A DNA stretch of 64,000 nt from Kingella potus. Its GTDB lineage: Bacteria; Pseudomonadota; Gammaproteobacteria; Burkholderiales; Neisseriaceae. Where the stretch lies: positions 1,178,001-1,242,000 of the forward strand of contig NZ_UGJJ01000001.1 in assembly GCF_900451175.1 (NCBI RefSeq), in the 5' to 3' direction. Positions 52,451-60,709 of the stretch are shown here, piece by piece. The position numbers were made by a program, and so were the translations under genes. The notes under the pieces are model-generated. The model was not told where the DNA came from, made no database searches, and saw nothing but the letters and a program-made list of their open reading frames with translations. Numbering within the stretch: position 1 is the first letter of the stretch; each line of letters starts with the position of its first letter.

Positions 52451-52481
52451 AGGCCGTCTGAAAACCGTTTTCAGACGGCCT
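52451..52481 (+). terminator. DUS terminator between rluC and ampD
   Basis: AGGCCGTCTGAAAA, three-base loop, exact complement, then TTTT. Confidence 0.7.
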
Positions 52482-52526
52482 TTTGCCGCCGCAGCGGCGC
52501 AGGCCGCTACGGGAAAGGAGAGGGCA

Positions 52527-53075
52527 ATGCAGGAATGGCGGGAAGGACGCTGGCAGGGGGCGCGGCAGGCGTTTTCGCCCAACTGCGGGCCGCGTCCCGA
52601 AGGGGAAAGGGTTACGCTGGCAGTTATCCACAATATTTCGCTGCCGCCGTTCGAGTACGGCACGGGCGCGGTGGAGAAGCTGTTTGCCAACCGCATCAAC
52701 GGGGCGGAACATCCGTTTTTCAGCGTGATTGAAAATTTGCGCGTGTCCAGCCATTTCTTTATCGCACGCACGGGCGAAACGGTGCAGTTTGTTTCCTGCG
52801 GCGATGCCGCCTACCATGCGGGTGTGTCGTCGTTTCGCGGGCGGGCGGGGTGCAACGCTTTTTCGGTGGGCATCGAAATGGAGGGATGCGACTTCGAGCC
52901 GTTTGCAGAGGCGCAGTATGCCGCCCTGCGCCGCCTGCTCGACGCGCTGTTGGCGCAATATCCGATTGAGGCGGTAACGGGACACGAACACATCGCTCCG
53001 GGGCGCAAAACCGACCCCGGGCATTTTTTCGACTGGGAGCGGGTGGCGGAGTGGGGTTTTCAGACGGCCGTTTAG
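52527..53075 (+). CDS. ampD: 1,6-anhydro-N-acetylmuramyl-L-alanine amidase AmpD
   Basis: 182 residues. GGAGAGGG precedes ATG 52527. LAVIHNISLPP (zinc His), SSHFFIARTGETVQFVSCGDAAYHAGVSSFRGRAGCN and a C-terminal VTGHEHIAPGRKTDPGHFFDW (His and Asp ligands) define AmpD of the amidase_2 family. It splits anhydro-muropeptides during cell-wall recycling in the cytoplasm. The C-terminal FQTAV is read from a reversed DUS. Confidence 0.94.
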   Translation: MQEWREGRWQGARQAFSPNCGPRPEGERVTLAVIHNISLPPFEYGTGAVEKLFANRINGAEHPFFSVIENLRVSSHFFIARTGETVQFVSCGDAAYHAGVSSFRGRAGCNAFSVGIEMEGCDFEPFAEAQYAALRRLLDALLAQYPIEAVTGHEHIAPGRKTDPGHFFDWERVAEWGFQTAV

Positions 53076-53107
53076 GCCCGTTAAGTGATGGCGGCGGCGG
53101 TTTCCGC

Positions 53108-53113
53108 TATAAT
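53108..53113 (+). promoter_or_regulatory. -10 element of zipA
   Basis: A perfect TATAAT 41 bases before the zipA start. The matching -35 position (GTGATG, 17 bases upstream) is weak. Confidence 0.45.
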
Positions 53114-53153
53114 CGCCGCTATTTTTGATTCGACAAGCGACAGACAAAGCACT

Positions 53154-54527
53154 ATGGACGGAAAAATGTGGATGGCAGCAGCCGTCGGCCTGCTGGTGAT
53201 TCTGGGTGTAACCGCCTACAACATGTATCAGGAAAACAAATACCGCCGCAAAGTGCGCGAGCAGTTCGGCCATTCCGACAAAGACGCGCTGCTCGAAGGG
53301 CAGCAGGATTCCGTGCGCGACGGACGTACCGGCACGGGCATGGCCGGCTGGCAGAACAAAGAAGGAGTGCAGGGCAAGCCGCTGGTGGTGGTGCGCGAGG
53401 CCGATGTTTCCAAACTTTCCGAAGAAGACCGAGCCGCCGCCCGCGCCGCCGACCTGTTTGCCGGCGTGCAGGAAGGGCCGTCTGAAAAAGATGCGGCGCA
53501 AGCGGCCATACTGCCGGGCAAATCCGGCCCCGGCGTGCTGGCGATGGAAGAGTTTGACGGCGGCGGTGCCGCTGTGGAAGTGGAAGAAGACGAAATCATC
53601 ATGTTGGAAGAGCCGGACTCCGAAACCGGCAAATTTGCGTTTGCCTCCGTACCTTCGCCCGAGCGCGAACGGGAAAAAACCGGCCGCCGCGAACGGCTGC
53701 TGATGGATTTGGACGACATGGTCAAGCAGGAGCTGCCGTGGTTTGAGCCGCGTTTCGACTACATGGCCTACATTTCCCTGCGCGAACCGCAGGAATTCCG
53801 CACCCTGCCGCGCTTTTCCGGCCGCCACCGTTTCTTTGTTGCCGGCTGCACGATGGACGGCCTGTGGCAGGAAGTCGAGCCCGTACCCAATGTGTATTAC
53901 CAGGGCTTCATCGTTGCCTTGCAGGCCATCTCGCGCAAAGGGCTGGCCACCGTGCAGGAGCTGGAAGACTTCGGCGCACAGATTGACGCGTTTGCCGCCA
54001 AACTCGACGCGGGCATCAAGCTGATGGACATTTCCGCCTTTCTCGACACCGCCCGCCCGCTGGACGAATTGTGCGAGCGCGTAGACCAAACCATCGCCAT
54101 GCACCTCGTTTCCCGCAGCACCGTCAGCGGCAGCGAGCTGCGCGCCGCTTTGGAGCGTGCCGGCTTCGCGCTCGCGCACGACGGCGCGTTCCACCTCGAA
54201 GAAGACGGCCGCGTGCTGTTCAGCGTGATTACCATGGACAACAGCGCGTTTACCGCCGCCCTGCTGGCATCGCAGCCCTATAAAGGCTTCAGCATTTTGT
54301 TTGATATTCCCCACGTTCCCGCAGGCAGCCGCAATTTCGACCGCTTTATGGACTTGACCGTACGTTTTTCCAGCGAGCTGGGCTTGGATTTGGTCAACGA
54401 CAAACTCGAAGAGCTGTCGATGGAATGGCTCAAAGACGTAGGCCGCTATGTTGCCGCGCGGCAGAAAGAAATGCAGAAAGTCGGCATCGAACCCGGCGGC
54501 GCGCTGGCACAGCGGCTGTTTTCCTGA
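53154..54527 (+). CDS. zipA: cell division protein ZipA
   Basis: 457 residues. A single N-terminal membrane anchor (MWMAAAVGLLVILGVTAYNMY), a basic then charged flexible linker (about 30-240), and a C-terminal ZipA domain (about 310-457, SRSTVSGSELRAALERAGFALAHDGAFHLEEDGRVLFSVI) that binds the FtsZ tail. Longer linker than in E. coli (328 residues). It lies directly before ligA, the usual zipA-ligA order. A partial DUS encodes GPSEK. Confidence 0.88.
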   Translation: MDGKMWMAAAVGLLVILGVTAYNMYQENKYRRKVREQFGHSDKDALLEGQQDSVRDGRTGTGMAGWQNKEGVQGKPLVVVREADVSKLSEEDRAAARAADLFAGVQEGPSEKDAAQAAILPGKSGPGVLAMEEFDGGGAAVEVEEDEIIMLEEPDSETGKFAFASVPSPEREREKTGRRERLLMDLDDMVKQELPWFEPRFDYMAYISLREPQEFRTLPRFSGRHRFFVAGCTMDGLWQEVEPVPNVYYQGFIVALQAISRKGLATVQELEDFGAQIDAFAAKLDAGIKLMDISAFLDTARPLDELCERVDQTIAMHLVSRSTVSGSELRAALERAGFALAHDGAFHLEEDGRVLFSVITMDNSAFTAALLASQPYKGFSILFDIPHVPAGSRNFDRFMDLTVRFSSELGLDLVNDKLEELSMEWLKDVGRYVAARQKEMQKVGIEPGGALAQRLFS

Positions 54528-54551
54528 ACAGGCCGTCTGAAAAAAAGCAAA

Positions 54552-54582
54552 AGGCCGTCTGAAAACGCTTTTCAGACGGCCT
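54552..54582 (+). terminator. DUS terminator after zipA
   Basis: AGGCCGTCTGAAAA, three-base loop, exact complement; a further DUS in direct orientation precedes it (about 54530). Confidence 0.7.
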
Positions 54583-54626
54583 CAAACATTCCCTTTTCCC
54601 CTCCCGAAGCCTCCCACGACACCGCC

Positions 54627-57113
54627 ATGAACGACACCGCCGCAAAAATCCGCGAACTGACCGATCTCCTCAACCGCTACGGCTACGAATATTACACACT
54701 CGACGCGCCCAGCGTGCCGGATGCCGAATACGACCGTCTGTTCCACGAACTCGAAGCCCTCGAAGCCGCCCATCCCGCCCTGAAACTGCCCGACAGCCCC
54801 ACCCTGCGTGTCGGCGGCGCACCGTTGTCCGCCTTTGCCCAAGTGCGCCACGAAGTGCCTATGCTCTCGCTCAGCAACGCTTTTTCGCCGCAGGATGAAA
54901 GCGGGGCATTCGACCATGCGGAAATGACGGCGTTTGACGAGCGCGTGCGCGGCGGATTGGGCGGGAAGCCGCCGCAATACGTTATCGAACCCAAATTCGA
55001 CGGCCTCGCCGTGAGCCTGCTCTACCGCGACGGCGTACTGGTGCAGGCCGCCACGCGCGGCGACGGCAGCAGCGGGGAAGACGTTACGCAAAACATCCGC
55101 ACCGTATCCGACATTCCCTTGCGGCTGCGCGGCGGCGACACACCCGCGCTGATTGAAATACGCGGCGAAGTGCTGATGTTCAAAGCCGATTTTGCCGCGC
55201 TGAATCTCCGTCAGGAAGAAAACGGCCGCAAACCGTTTGCCAATCCGCGCAACGCGGCGGCGGGCAGCCTGCGCCAGCTCGACCCGCGCATCACGGCGCA
55301 GCGCAAACTGCATTTTTTCCCTTACAGCATCGCGCGGCAGGAGGGCGGCTTTTCCGCCGGAACGCATATGCAGGAGCTGGACTATTGCGGCAGGCTCGGT
55401 TTTGCCCTGCCCGAAGGGAACTGCGGCTGTTTCGGCAGCATGGCCGAAATTTTGGCGTTTTACGAACAAATGCGGCAAAAACGCCCCGCCCTGCCTTATG
55501 AAATCGACGGCATGGTTGTGAAGGTAAACAGTCTGGCGCAGCAGCACGAACTGGGCTTTATCTCGCGTGCGCCGCGCTGGGCGGTCGCCCACAAATTCCC
55601 CGCCGAAGAAGCCTTGACCGTGGTTGAAGCCATCGATGTGCAAATCGGCCGCACCGGCGCGGCTACGCCCGTTGCCCGTTTGAAACCCGTGTTTGTCGGC
55701 GGCGTTACCGTTACCAATGCCACGCTGCACAATCAGGACGAAGTGTCGCGCAAGGATGTGCGCGTGGGCGATACCGTGGTCGTGCGCCGCGCGGGCGACG
55801 TGATTCCCGAAGTGGTGCGCGTGGTGGCGGAACGCCGCCCGACGGCGGCGGCAGGCATTGCCGATACCGGCGCAAACGGTGATTTGTTTGTCCAAAGGCC
55901 GTCTGAAAAACAACAACCCGCCTATCCGCCCTACGTTTTGCCTGCCGAATGTCCCATCTGCCGCAGCCCCATCGAACGCGAAGAAGGCGAAGCCGTAGCG
56001 CGTTGCAGCGGCGGAATGCTGTGCCAAGCCCAACGCGCACAAGGCTTGATTCATTTCGCCTCGCGTAAGGCAATGGACATCGACGGACTGGGGCAGAAAC
56101 AAATCGAGCAGCTTGTCGCACAAGACATCGTGCGTCATTTCGCCGACCTCTACCGCCTGAACGTGCCCGCCCTGCAAAAAATGAAAGAAACGGCGGAACA
56201 GGCCGAAAGGCCGTCTGAAAACGACAGCAAAGGGTTTTCAGACGGCCTCACGGAAACGCCCGCCGCCAAAACCAAAAAACAGCCGACCAAGTGGGCGGAA
56301 AACATCATCGACGGCATTGCCGCCAGCAAAACCCCCGATTTGGCGCGTTTTCTGTTCGCACTCGGCATCCGCCATGTCGGCGAGCGCACCGCCAAAACGC
56401 TGGCGCAGGCTTTCGGCACGCTCGACACCGTGCGCCGTGCGCCCGAACCCGTACTCGCCTGTCTGCCCGACATCGGCGGAGTCGTCGCCCGCTCCGTTGC
56501 CCACTTTTTCGGCCAGGCCGCGCAGCAGGCGATGATAGACGAGCTGCTGGCCGAAGGTGTCGTCCCGAAAATACAGGCCGTTACCCTGCCTGTTTCCGAT
56601 TACGCAGCACCGCAATGCTGGCTCTCCCGCCTGCCCGGTTTCAAAACCAGCGAAAACAAAGCGCAGGCTTTGTGGGATTTGGCGGGACGGAACACAGACG
56701 CACTCTTAAACGACAAAGCCCTGCCCGCCGACTGGCAGGCTTGGCGCAGCGTGCCGCAAAACGGAAAACTGCTGCGGCAAACCATCGCGTTTCTCGCGGA
56801 AACGGCGCACAGGCCGTCTGAAAACACCGCAGGCGCAAGCGTTTCAGACGGCCTCAATGAAGCCGTGGCAGGCAAAACCTTTGTCTTAACCGGCACGTTG
56901 CCCACCCTCAAACGCGATCAGGCACAAGCCATGATTGAAGCGGCAGGCGGCAAAGTGTCGGGCAGCGTGTCGAAAAAAACCGATTACCTCGTTGCGGGCG
57001 AAGCCGCCGGCAGCAAGCTGGAAAAAGCCCTTACGCTGAATGTTGCCGTTTTAAACGAAGCAGAGCTGCTGGCCATGCTCGGTCAAGATGCAAACACACA
57101 GCAGGCCGTCTGA
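54627..57113 (+). CDS. ligA: NAD-dependent DNA ligase LigA
   Basis: 828 residues against 671 in E. coli. Adenylation domain with EPKFDGLAVSL (Lys123), OB domain, zinc finger (CPIC...CSGGMLCQ), helix-hairpin-helix region and a C-terminal BRCT domain (about 750-828, GKTFVLTGTLPTLKRDQAQAMIEAAGGKV). The extra length sits in linkers and partly comes from translated DUS: RPSEK before the zinc finger, RPSEN...FSDGL before the HhH region (an in-frame DUS hairpin), and RPSEN...SDGL before BRCT. Stop in a DUS. Confidence 0.95.
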   Translation: MNDTAAKIRELTDLLNRYGYEYYTLDAPSVPDAEYDRLFHELEALEAAHPALKLPDSPTLRVGGAPLSAFAQVRHEVPMLSLSNAFSPQDESGAFDHAEMTAFDERVRGGLGGKPPQYVIEPKFDGLAVSLLYRDGVLVQAATRGDGSSGEDVTQNIRTVSDIPLRLRGGDTPALIEIRGEVLMFKADFAALNLRQEENGRKPFANPRNAAAGSLRQLDPRITAQRKLHFFPYSIARQEGGFSAGTHMQELDYCGRLGFALPEGNCGCFGSMAEILAFYEQMRQKRPALPYEIDGMVVKVNSLAQQHELGFISRAPRWAVAHKFPAEEALTVVEAIDVQIGRTGAATPVARLKPVFVGGVTVTNATLHNQDEVSRKDVRVGDTVVVRRAGDVIPEVVRVVAERRPTAAAGIADTGANGDLFVQRPSEKQQPAYPPYVLPAECPICRSPIEREEGEAVARCSGGMLCQAQRAQGLIHFASRKAMDIDGLGQKQIEQLVAQDIVRHFADLYRLNVPALQKMKETAEQAERPSENDSKGFSDGLTETPAAKTKKQPTKWAENIIDGIAASKTPDLARFLFALGIRHVGERTAKTLAQAFGTLDTVRRAPEPVLACLPDIGGVVARSVAHFFGQAAQQAMIDELLAEGVVPKIQAVTLPVSDYAAPQCWLSRLPGFKTSENKAQALWDLAGRNTDALLNDKALPADWQAWRSVPQNGKLLRQTIAFLAETAHRPSENTAGASVSDGLNEAVAGKTFVLTGTLPTLKRDQAQAMIEAAGGKVSGSVSKKTDYLVAGEAAGSKLEKALTLNVAVLNEAELLAMLGQDANTQQAV

Positions 57114-57133
57114 AAACATAAAAGGAAAAAACC

Positions 57134-58021
57134 ATGAGCCACCAGCCCCAAGCCGTCAGAAAAGCCGTTTTCCCCGTTGCCGGCATGGGTACGCGCTTTC
57201 TGCCCGCTACCAAGGCCAGCCCCAAAGAAATGCTGCCCATCGTCGACAAACCCTTGATCCAATACGCCGTAGAGGAAGCCGTGGAAGCCGGCTGCACCGA
57301 AATGGTGTTTGTAACGGGGCGCAACAAGCGCAGCATCGAAGACCATTTCGACAAAGCCTACGAATTGGAAAGCGAGCTCGAGCTGCGCCATAAAGACAGG
57401 CTGCTCGAACACGTCCGCAACATCCTGCCCAAAGGCATTACCTGTCTCTACATCCGCCAGGCAGAGGCACTCGGGCTGGGACACGCCGTCCTCTGCGCCC
57501 GCGCCGCCGTCGGCAATGCGCCGTTTGCCGTCATTCTGGCAGACGATCTGATCGACGCGCCGCAAGGCGCATTGCGGCAGATGATTGAAATCTACGGGCA
57601 GAGCGGCAGCAGCGTCTTGGGCGTGGAAACCGTGTCCCCCGAGCAGACCGGCTCGTACGGCATCGTGGAAACGGCCGCCGCCGGCAGCCTGCGGCGCATT
57701 ACCAATATCGTTGAAAAACCCAAGCCCGAAGAAGCACCATCCAATCTGGCCGTGGTCGGACGCTACATCCTGACACCCCGCATTTTCGACCTGCTGACCA
57801 ACCTGCCGCGCGGCGCGGGCGGCGAAATCCAGCTTACCGACGGCATCGCCCGCCTGCTGGATCACGAAACCGTCCTCGCCCATGCCTTTGCAGGCAAACG
57901 CTACGACTGCGGCAGCAAACTCGGCTATCTCGAAGCCACCGTCGCCTACGGCCTCAAACACCCCGAAACGGGCGCGGCCTTCGCCGGTATTTTGGCGCAA
58001 TATGCGGCAGAGCCGCGCTGA
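57134..58021 (+). CDS. galU: UTP-glucose-1-phosphate uridylyltransferase
   Basis: 295 residues. KAVFPVAGMGTRFLPATKASPKEMLPIVDKPLIQYAVEEA is the nucleotide-binding signature; ILADDLID, GIVE and the sugar-binding VEKPKPEEAPSNLAVVGRYIL follow. It makes UDP-glucose for lipooligosaccharide and other glycans. AAAGGAAAA precedes the ATG; it follows ligA by 20 bases and may be co-transcribed. Confidence 0.96.
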   Translation: MSHQPQAVRKAVFPVAGMGTRFLPATKASPKEMLPIVDKPLIQYAVEEAVEAGCTEMVFVTGRNKRSIEDHFDKAYELESELELRHKDRLLEHVRNILPKGITCLYIRQAEALGLGHAVLCARAAVGNAPFAVILADDLIDAPQGALRQMIEIYGQSGSSVLGVETVSPEQTGSYGIVETAAAGSLRRITNIVEKPKPEEAPSNLAVVGRYILTPRIFDLLTNLPRGAGGEIQLTDGIARLLDHETVLAHAFAGKRYDCGSKLGYLEATVAYGLKHPETGAAFAGILAQYAAEPR

Positions 58022-58061
58022 AACGGCCGGCGGTGCCGCGCGCCTTCCGCCTTTGTTTGAA

Positions 58062-58098
58062 AAAATTAAGGGCAGATTCCGATTCTGCCCTTAATTTT
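58062..58098. terminator. bidirectional terminator without DUS
   Basis: AAAATTAAGGGCAGA and its exact complement around a seven-base loop, with A tract and T tract on the outer sides. It sits between convergent galU and the immunity-like gene. Confidence 0.85.
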
Positions 58099-59089
58099 AT
58101 AAAGTTGTCTTTTGCACTTCTTCCGTCAAATCCGACGCAAATTTTTCTACATTTTTATAGATATATCTGCGTCCGTCGTCATATTTTTGTTCGTAAAGCG
58201 TCATTTTGGGCAACTGCGCCTGCAAAACGGCATTCATATAAGCCATTTTCGGCGGGTAAAAATAAAATATCCGGCCTTTCGGATAGCCGTTTTCCCGCTG
58301 CCAATGCTCAAATTCCCGAAAAAAGCAGTCGTGGACGGGCATGGTTATTTTTTCAAACAAATCCGCGTCAACCGTCCTTGCCAAACGGTACAGGCCGTGG
58401 ATTTCCTGGGCAAACAGTTTGTCTGTCTTCTCGCGCGGAAAACCCAGTTTTTGGTATGCCGCGCAGAGTTCCTGCAAACACTCCGATGCTTTTTCGGCAT
58501 TTTTTTCCATTAAAGCCAGCAAATACAGCACACACAGCCGCTCCCACGCCGTTTTTTTCTTCTGCAAAAATTTTTCCGCTTTGCGCAAGGCTTCTTCTTT
58601 CAGGTCTTCCTGCCCGAAATAAAGGATTTTCAGCAGGTTTACTGCATTCTCGGTGTAATACCTGCCCGCACCGGAAGGCAGCTCTGCGGGAAAAAGGCTT
58701 TCTATCACTTCGAAATCATTGCAGGCAAAGGCAGACAGACTTTCAAAAAAGGCATGGCAATGGTCTGTGCCGCTGGGAAAAATGCAGGTTTTCAACAGCT
58801 CTTCTCTGGATGTTTGAAACAGGGCATTGTTTAATTTTTCAAAATCCAAATCCTTAAAAACGCTGTAAAACGCAAAGTCTTTCAAATTGTCAAACAGGCT
58901 GATATATATTTTCGTTGTCAGAATACTGTCATCGTCTGAACATTTTGAAAAATTCTGATCGAAAGTGCTTTCGTTCCAGCGTTCGAATTCTTCCCAGGAA
59001 GCGGGCGGATAGTAGCATCCCTGCGTTTGAAAGCTGCTTTCTCTTTTTTCGAGATGTAATTTCAGATATTTCTTTATGTTTTTCATCAT
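58097..59089 (-). CDS. immunity-protein-like cytoplasmic protein (possibly Imm49)
   Basis: 330 residues, no signal peptide, predicted mostly alpha-helical with Lys/Glu-rich amphipathic stretches (ENAVNLLKILYFGQEDLKEEALRKAEKFLQKKKTAWERLCVLYLLALMEKNAEKASECLQELCAAYQ, TPR-like). The layout resembles Imm49, an immunity family of polymorphic toxin systems, but this is a recollection of pattern, not a firm match. It is markedly AT-rich with no DUS inside, against GC-rich neighbours, as expected of a transferred gene. No toxin gene is next to it. Confidence 0.5.
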   Translation of the reverse strand: MMKNIKKYLKLHLEKRESSFQTQGCYYPPASWEEFERWNESTFDQNFSKCSDDDSILTTKIYISLFDNLKDFAFYSVFKDLDFEKLNNALFQTSREELLKTCIFPSGTDHCHAFFESLSAFACNDFEVIESLFPAELPSGAGRYYTENAVNLLKILYFGQEDLKEEALRKAEKFLQKKKTAWERLCVLYLLALMEKNAEKASECLQELCAAYQKLGFPREKTDKLFAQEIHGLYRLARTVDADLFEKITMPVHDCFFREFEHWQRENGYPKGRIFYFYPPKMAYMNAVLQAQLPKMTLYEQKYDDGRRYIYKNVEKFASDLTEEVQKTTL

Positions 59090-59140
59090 GGCGGCGGCGT
59101 GTTTTTCAAATGTGGTAACGGGATGGGGAATATGGCAAAT

Positions 59141-59180
59141 GAGGCCGTCTGAAAACCGTTTTGCGGTTTCAGACGGCCTC
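59141..59180 (-). terminator. DUS terminator of the lpxA cluster
   Basis: GAGGCCGTCTGAAAACC and its near-complement; lies 70 bases past the lpxA stop on the minus strand and closes the bamA-to-lpxA run. Confidence 0.7.
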
Positions 59181-59251
59181 TAAGGTTTGTCGGCCGCGCT
59201 TTGATCCGTGCAGCCCGGCGGCCTGTATCCGCAGCTTGTTGCGAAACGGTT

Positions 59252-60028
59252 TCAGCGCACGATGCCGCGTGTGGAGGCGGCGAAAAAGTCTTTGAACACC
59301 GCCAGCTCGGGGCGGGTTTCGGCGCGGGTAAGGATGTCGGCTTTGGCTTCTTCGTAGGGGATGTTGCGCAGGTAGATGGTTTTGTATGCTTCTTTTACGG
59401 CGGAGATTTGTTCGGCGGTAAAGCCGTTGCGGCGCATACCTTCGCTGTTGATGCCTGCCGGTTCGGCGCGGTAGCCTGCGGCCATGAAGTAGGGCGGTAC
59501 GTCTTTGTGTACGCCGGCGGCGAAGGCGGTCATGGCGTAGTCGCCGATATGGCAGAACTGGAATACCAGCGTGTAGCCGCCCAAGACGACGTAGTCGCCA
59601 ATGGTAACGTGTCCCGCCAGCGAGGCATTGTTGGCAAATACGGTGTGGTTGCCGATGACGCAGTCGTGGGCGAGGTGGCAGTAGGCCATAATCCAGTTGC
59701 CGTTGCCGATGCGGGTTTCGCCGATGCCGGTTACGGTGCCGAGGTTGAAAGTGGTGAATTCGCGGATGGTGTTGTTGTCGCCGATGACGAGGCGGGTGGG
59801 TTCGCCCGCGTATTTTTTGTCCTGCGGGATTTCGCCGAGGCTGGCAAACTGGAAGATGCGGTTGTTTTCGCCTATGGTGGTGTGGCCGTTGATGACGGCG
59901 TGCGGGCCGATTTCGGTGTTTGCGCCGATTTGCACGTTTGCGCCGATGACGGTGTATGCGCCGACTTTAACGCCGGAATCCAGCTCGGCTTTGGGGTCGA
60001 TAACGGCAGTCGGATGGATGAGGGTCAT
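59252..60028 (-). CDS. lpxA: UDP-N-acetylglucosamine O-acyltransferase LpxA
   Basis: 258 residues from ATG 60028, preceded by GAAAGGAAA. Left-handed beta-helix hexapeptide repeats (IHPTAVIDPKAELDSGVKVGAYTVIGANVQIGANTEIG) and the catalytic region YCHLAHDCVIGN, then a helical C-terminal tail. It catalyses the first acylation of lipid A synthesis. Last of the cluster on this strand. Confidence 0.96.
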   Translation of the reverse strand: MTLIHPTAVIDPKAELDSGVKVGAYTVIGANVQIGANTEIGPHAVINGHTTIGENNRIFQFASLGEIPQDKKYAGEPTRLVIGDNNTIREFTTFNLGTVTGIGETRIGNGNWIMAYCHLAHDCVIGNHTVFANNASLAGHVTIGDYVVLGGYTLVFQFCHIGDYAMTAFAAGVHKDVPPYFMAAGYRAEPAGINSEGMRRNGFTAEQISAVKEAYKTIYLRNIPYEEAKADILTRAETRPELAVFKDFFAASTRGIVR

Positions 60029-60175
60029 GGCTTTCCTTTCGTGATGGCGCAAATCGGGCGTTGTGTCCGGCGGGCGAACCGGCCCGCCGTATTGCTGCCT
60101 GATGTCTTTATGGCTGCGGATGCGTATCGGCGCGATGCCCGTACGGAGTCCGTACAGGCCGTCTGAAAACGGTGC

Positions 60176-60640
60176 TCAGCCTTTTTCGACAATCCGCTGG
60201 ACACACATGATGGTGGCTTCGCAGGCCAGTTCGCCGTTTACTTTGGCGGTGGCGTTGAATTTGCCGATGCCGCGCCGGTGTGCCAGCAGCTCCACTTCGA
60301 AATCGAGGCGGTCGCCGGGAATGACCTGCCGTTTGAAGCGGACGTTGTCCAAGCCGGCAAACAGGGTGATTTCCCCTTCGCGGCGTTTGGTGCTGCCCTG
60401 GCTCAACACGGCCAATACGCCGCAGGCCTGCGCCATCGCTTCCACTATCAATACCCCCGGCATCACGGGCGATTCGGGAAAATGGCCTTGGAAAAACTGT
60501 TCGTTAAACGTTACGTTTTTGATGGCGTTCAGCGATTTGCCCGGTTCGGCGGCGGTAATGCGGTCGAGCAGGAGGAAGGGGAAGCGGTGTGGCAGGAGTT
60601 CTTGGATTTCGCGTGCTTCGATAGGGAGTTGGATGTCCAT
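60176..60640 (-). CDS. fabZ: 3-hydroxyacyl-ACP dehydratase FabZ
   Basis: 154 residues. LLPHRFPFLLLDRI at the start and QGHFPESPVMPGVLIVEAMAQACGVLAV with the catalytic His and Glu are the hot-dog-fold FabZ signature. It dehydrates beta-hydroxyacyl-ACP in fatty acid elongation and competes with LpxA/LpxD for the same substrate, which explains its place between lpxD and lpxA. Confidence 0.97.
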   Translation of the reverse strand: MDIQLPIEAREIQELLPHRFPFLLLDRITAAEPGKSLNAIKNVTFNEQFFQGHFPESPVMPGVLIVEAMAQACGVLAVLSQGSTKRREGEITLFAGLDNVRFKRQVIPGDRLDFEVELLAHRRGIGKFNATAKVNGELACEATIMCVQRIVEKG

Positions 60641-60668
60641 TGCGTTGTGGTCCTGTTTTGTTGTCGGG

Positions 60669-60706
60669 AGGCCGTCTGAAAAGGAAGTGCGCTTTTCAGA
60701 CGGCCT
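60669..60706 (-). terminator. DUS hairpin between lpxD and fabZ
   Basis: AGGCCGTCTGAAAA pairs with TTTTCAGACGGCCT. Within a cluster usually transcribed together, so it may only attenuate. Confidence 0.5.
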
Positions 60707-60709
60707 GTT

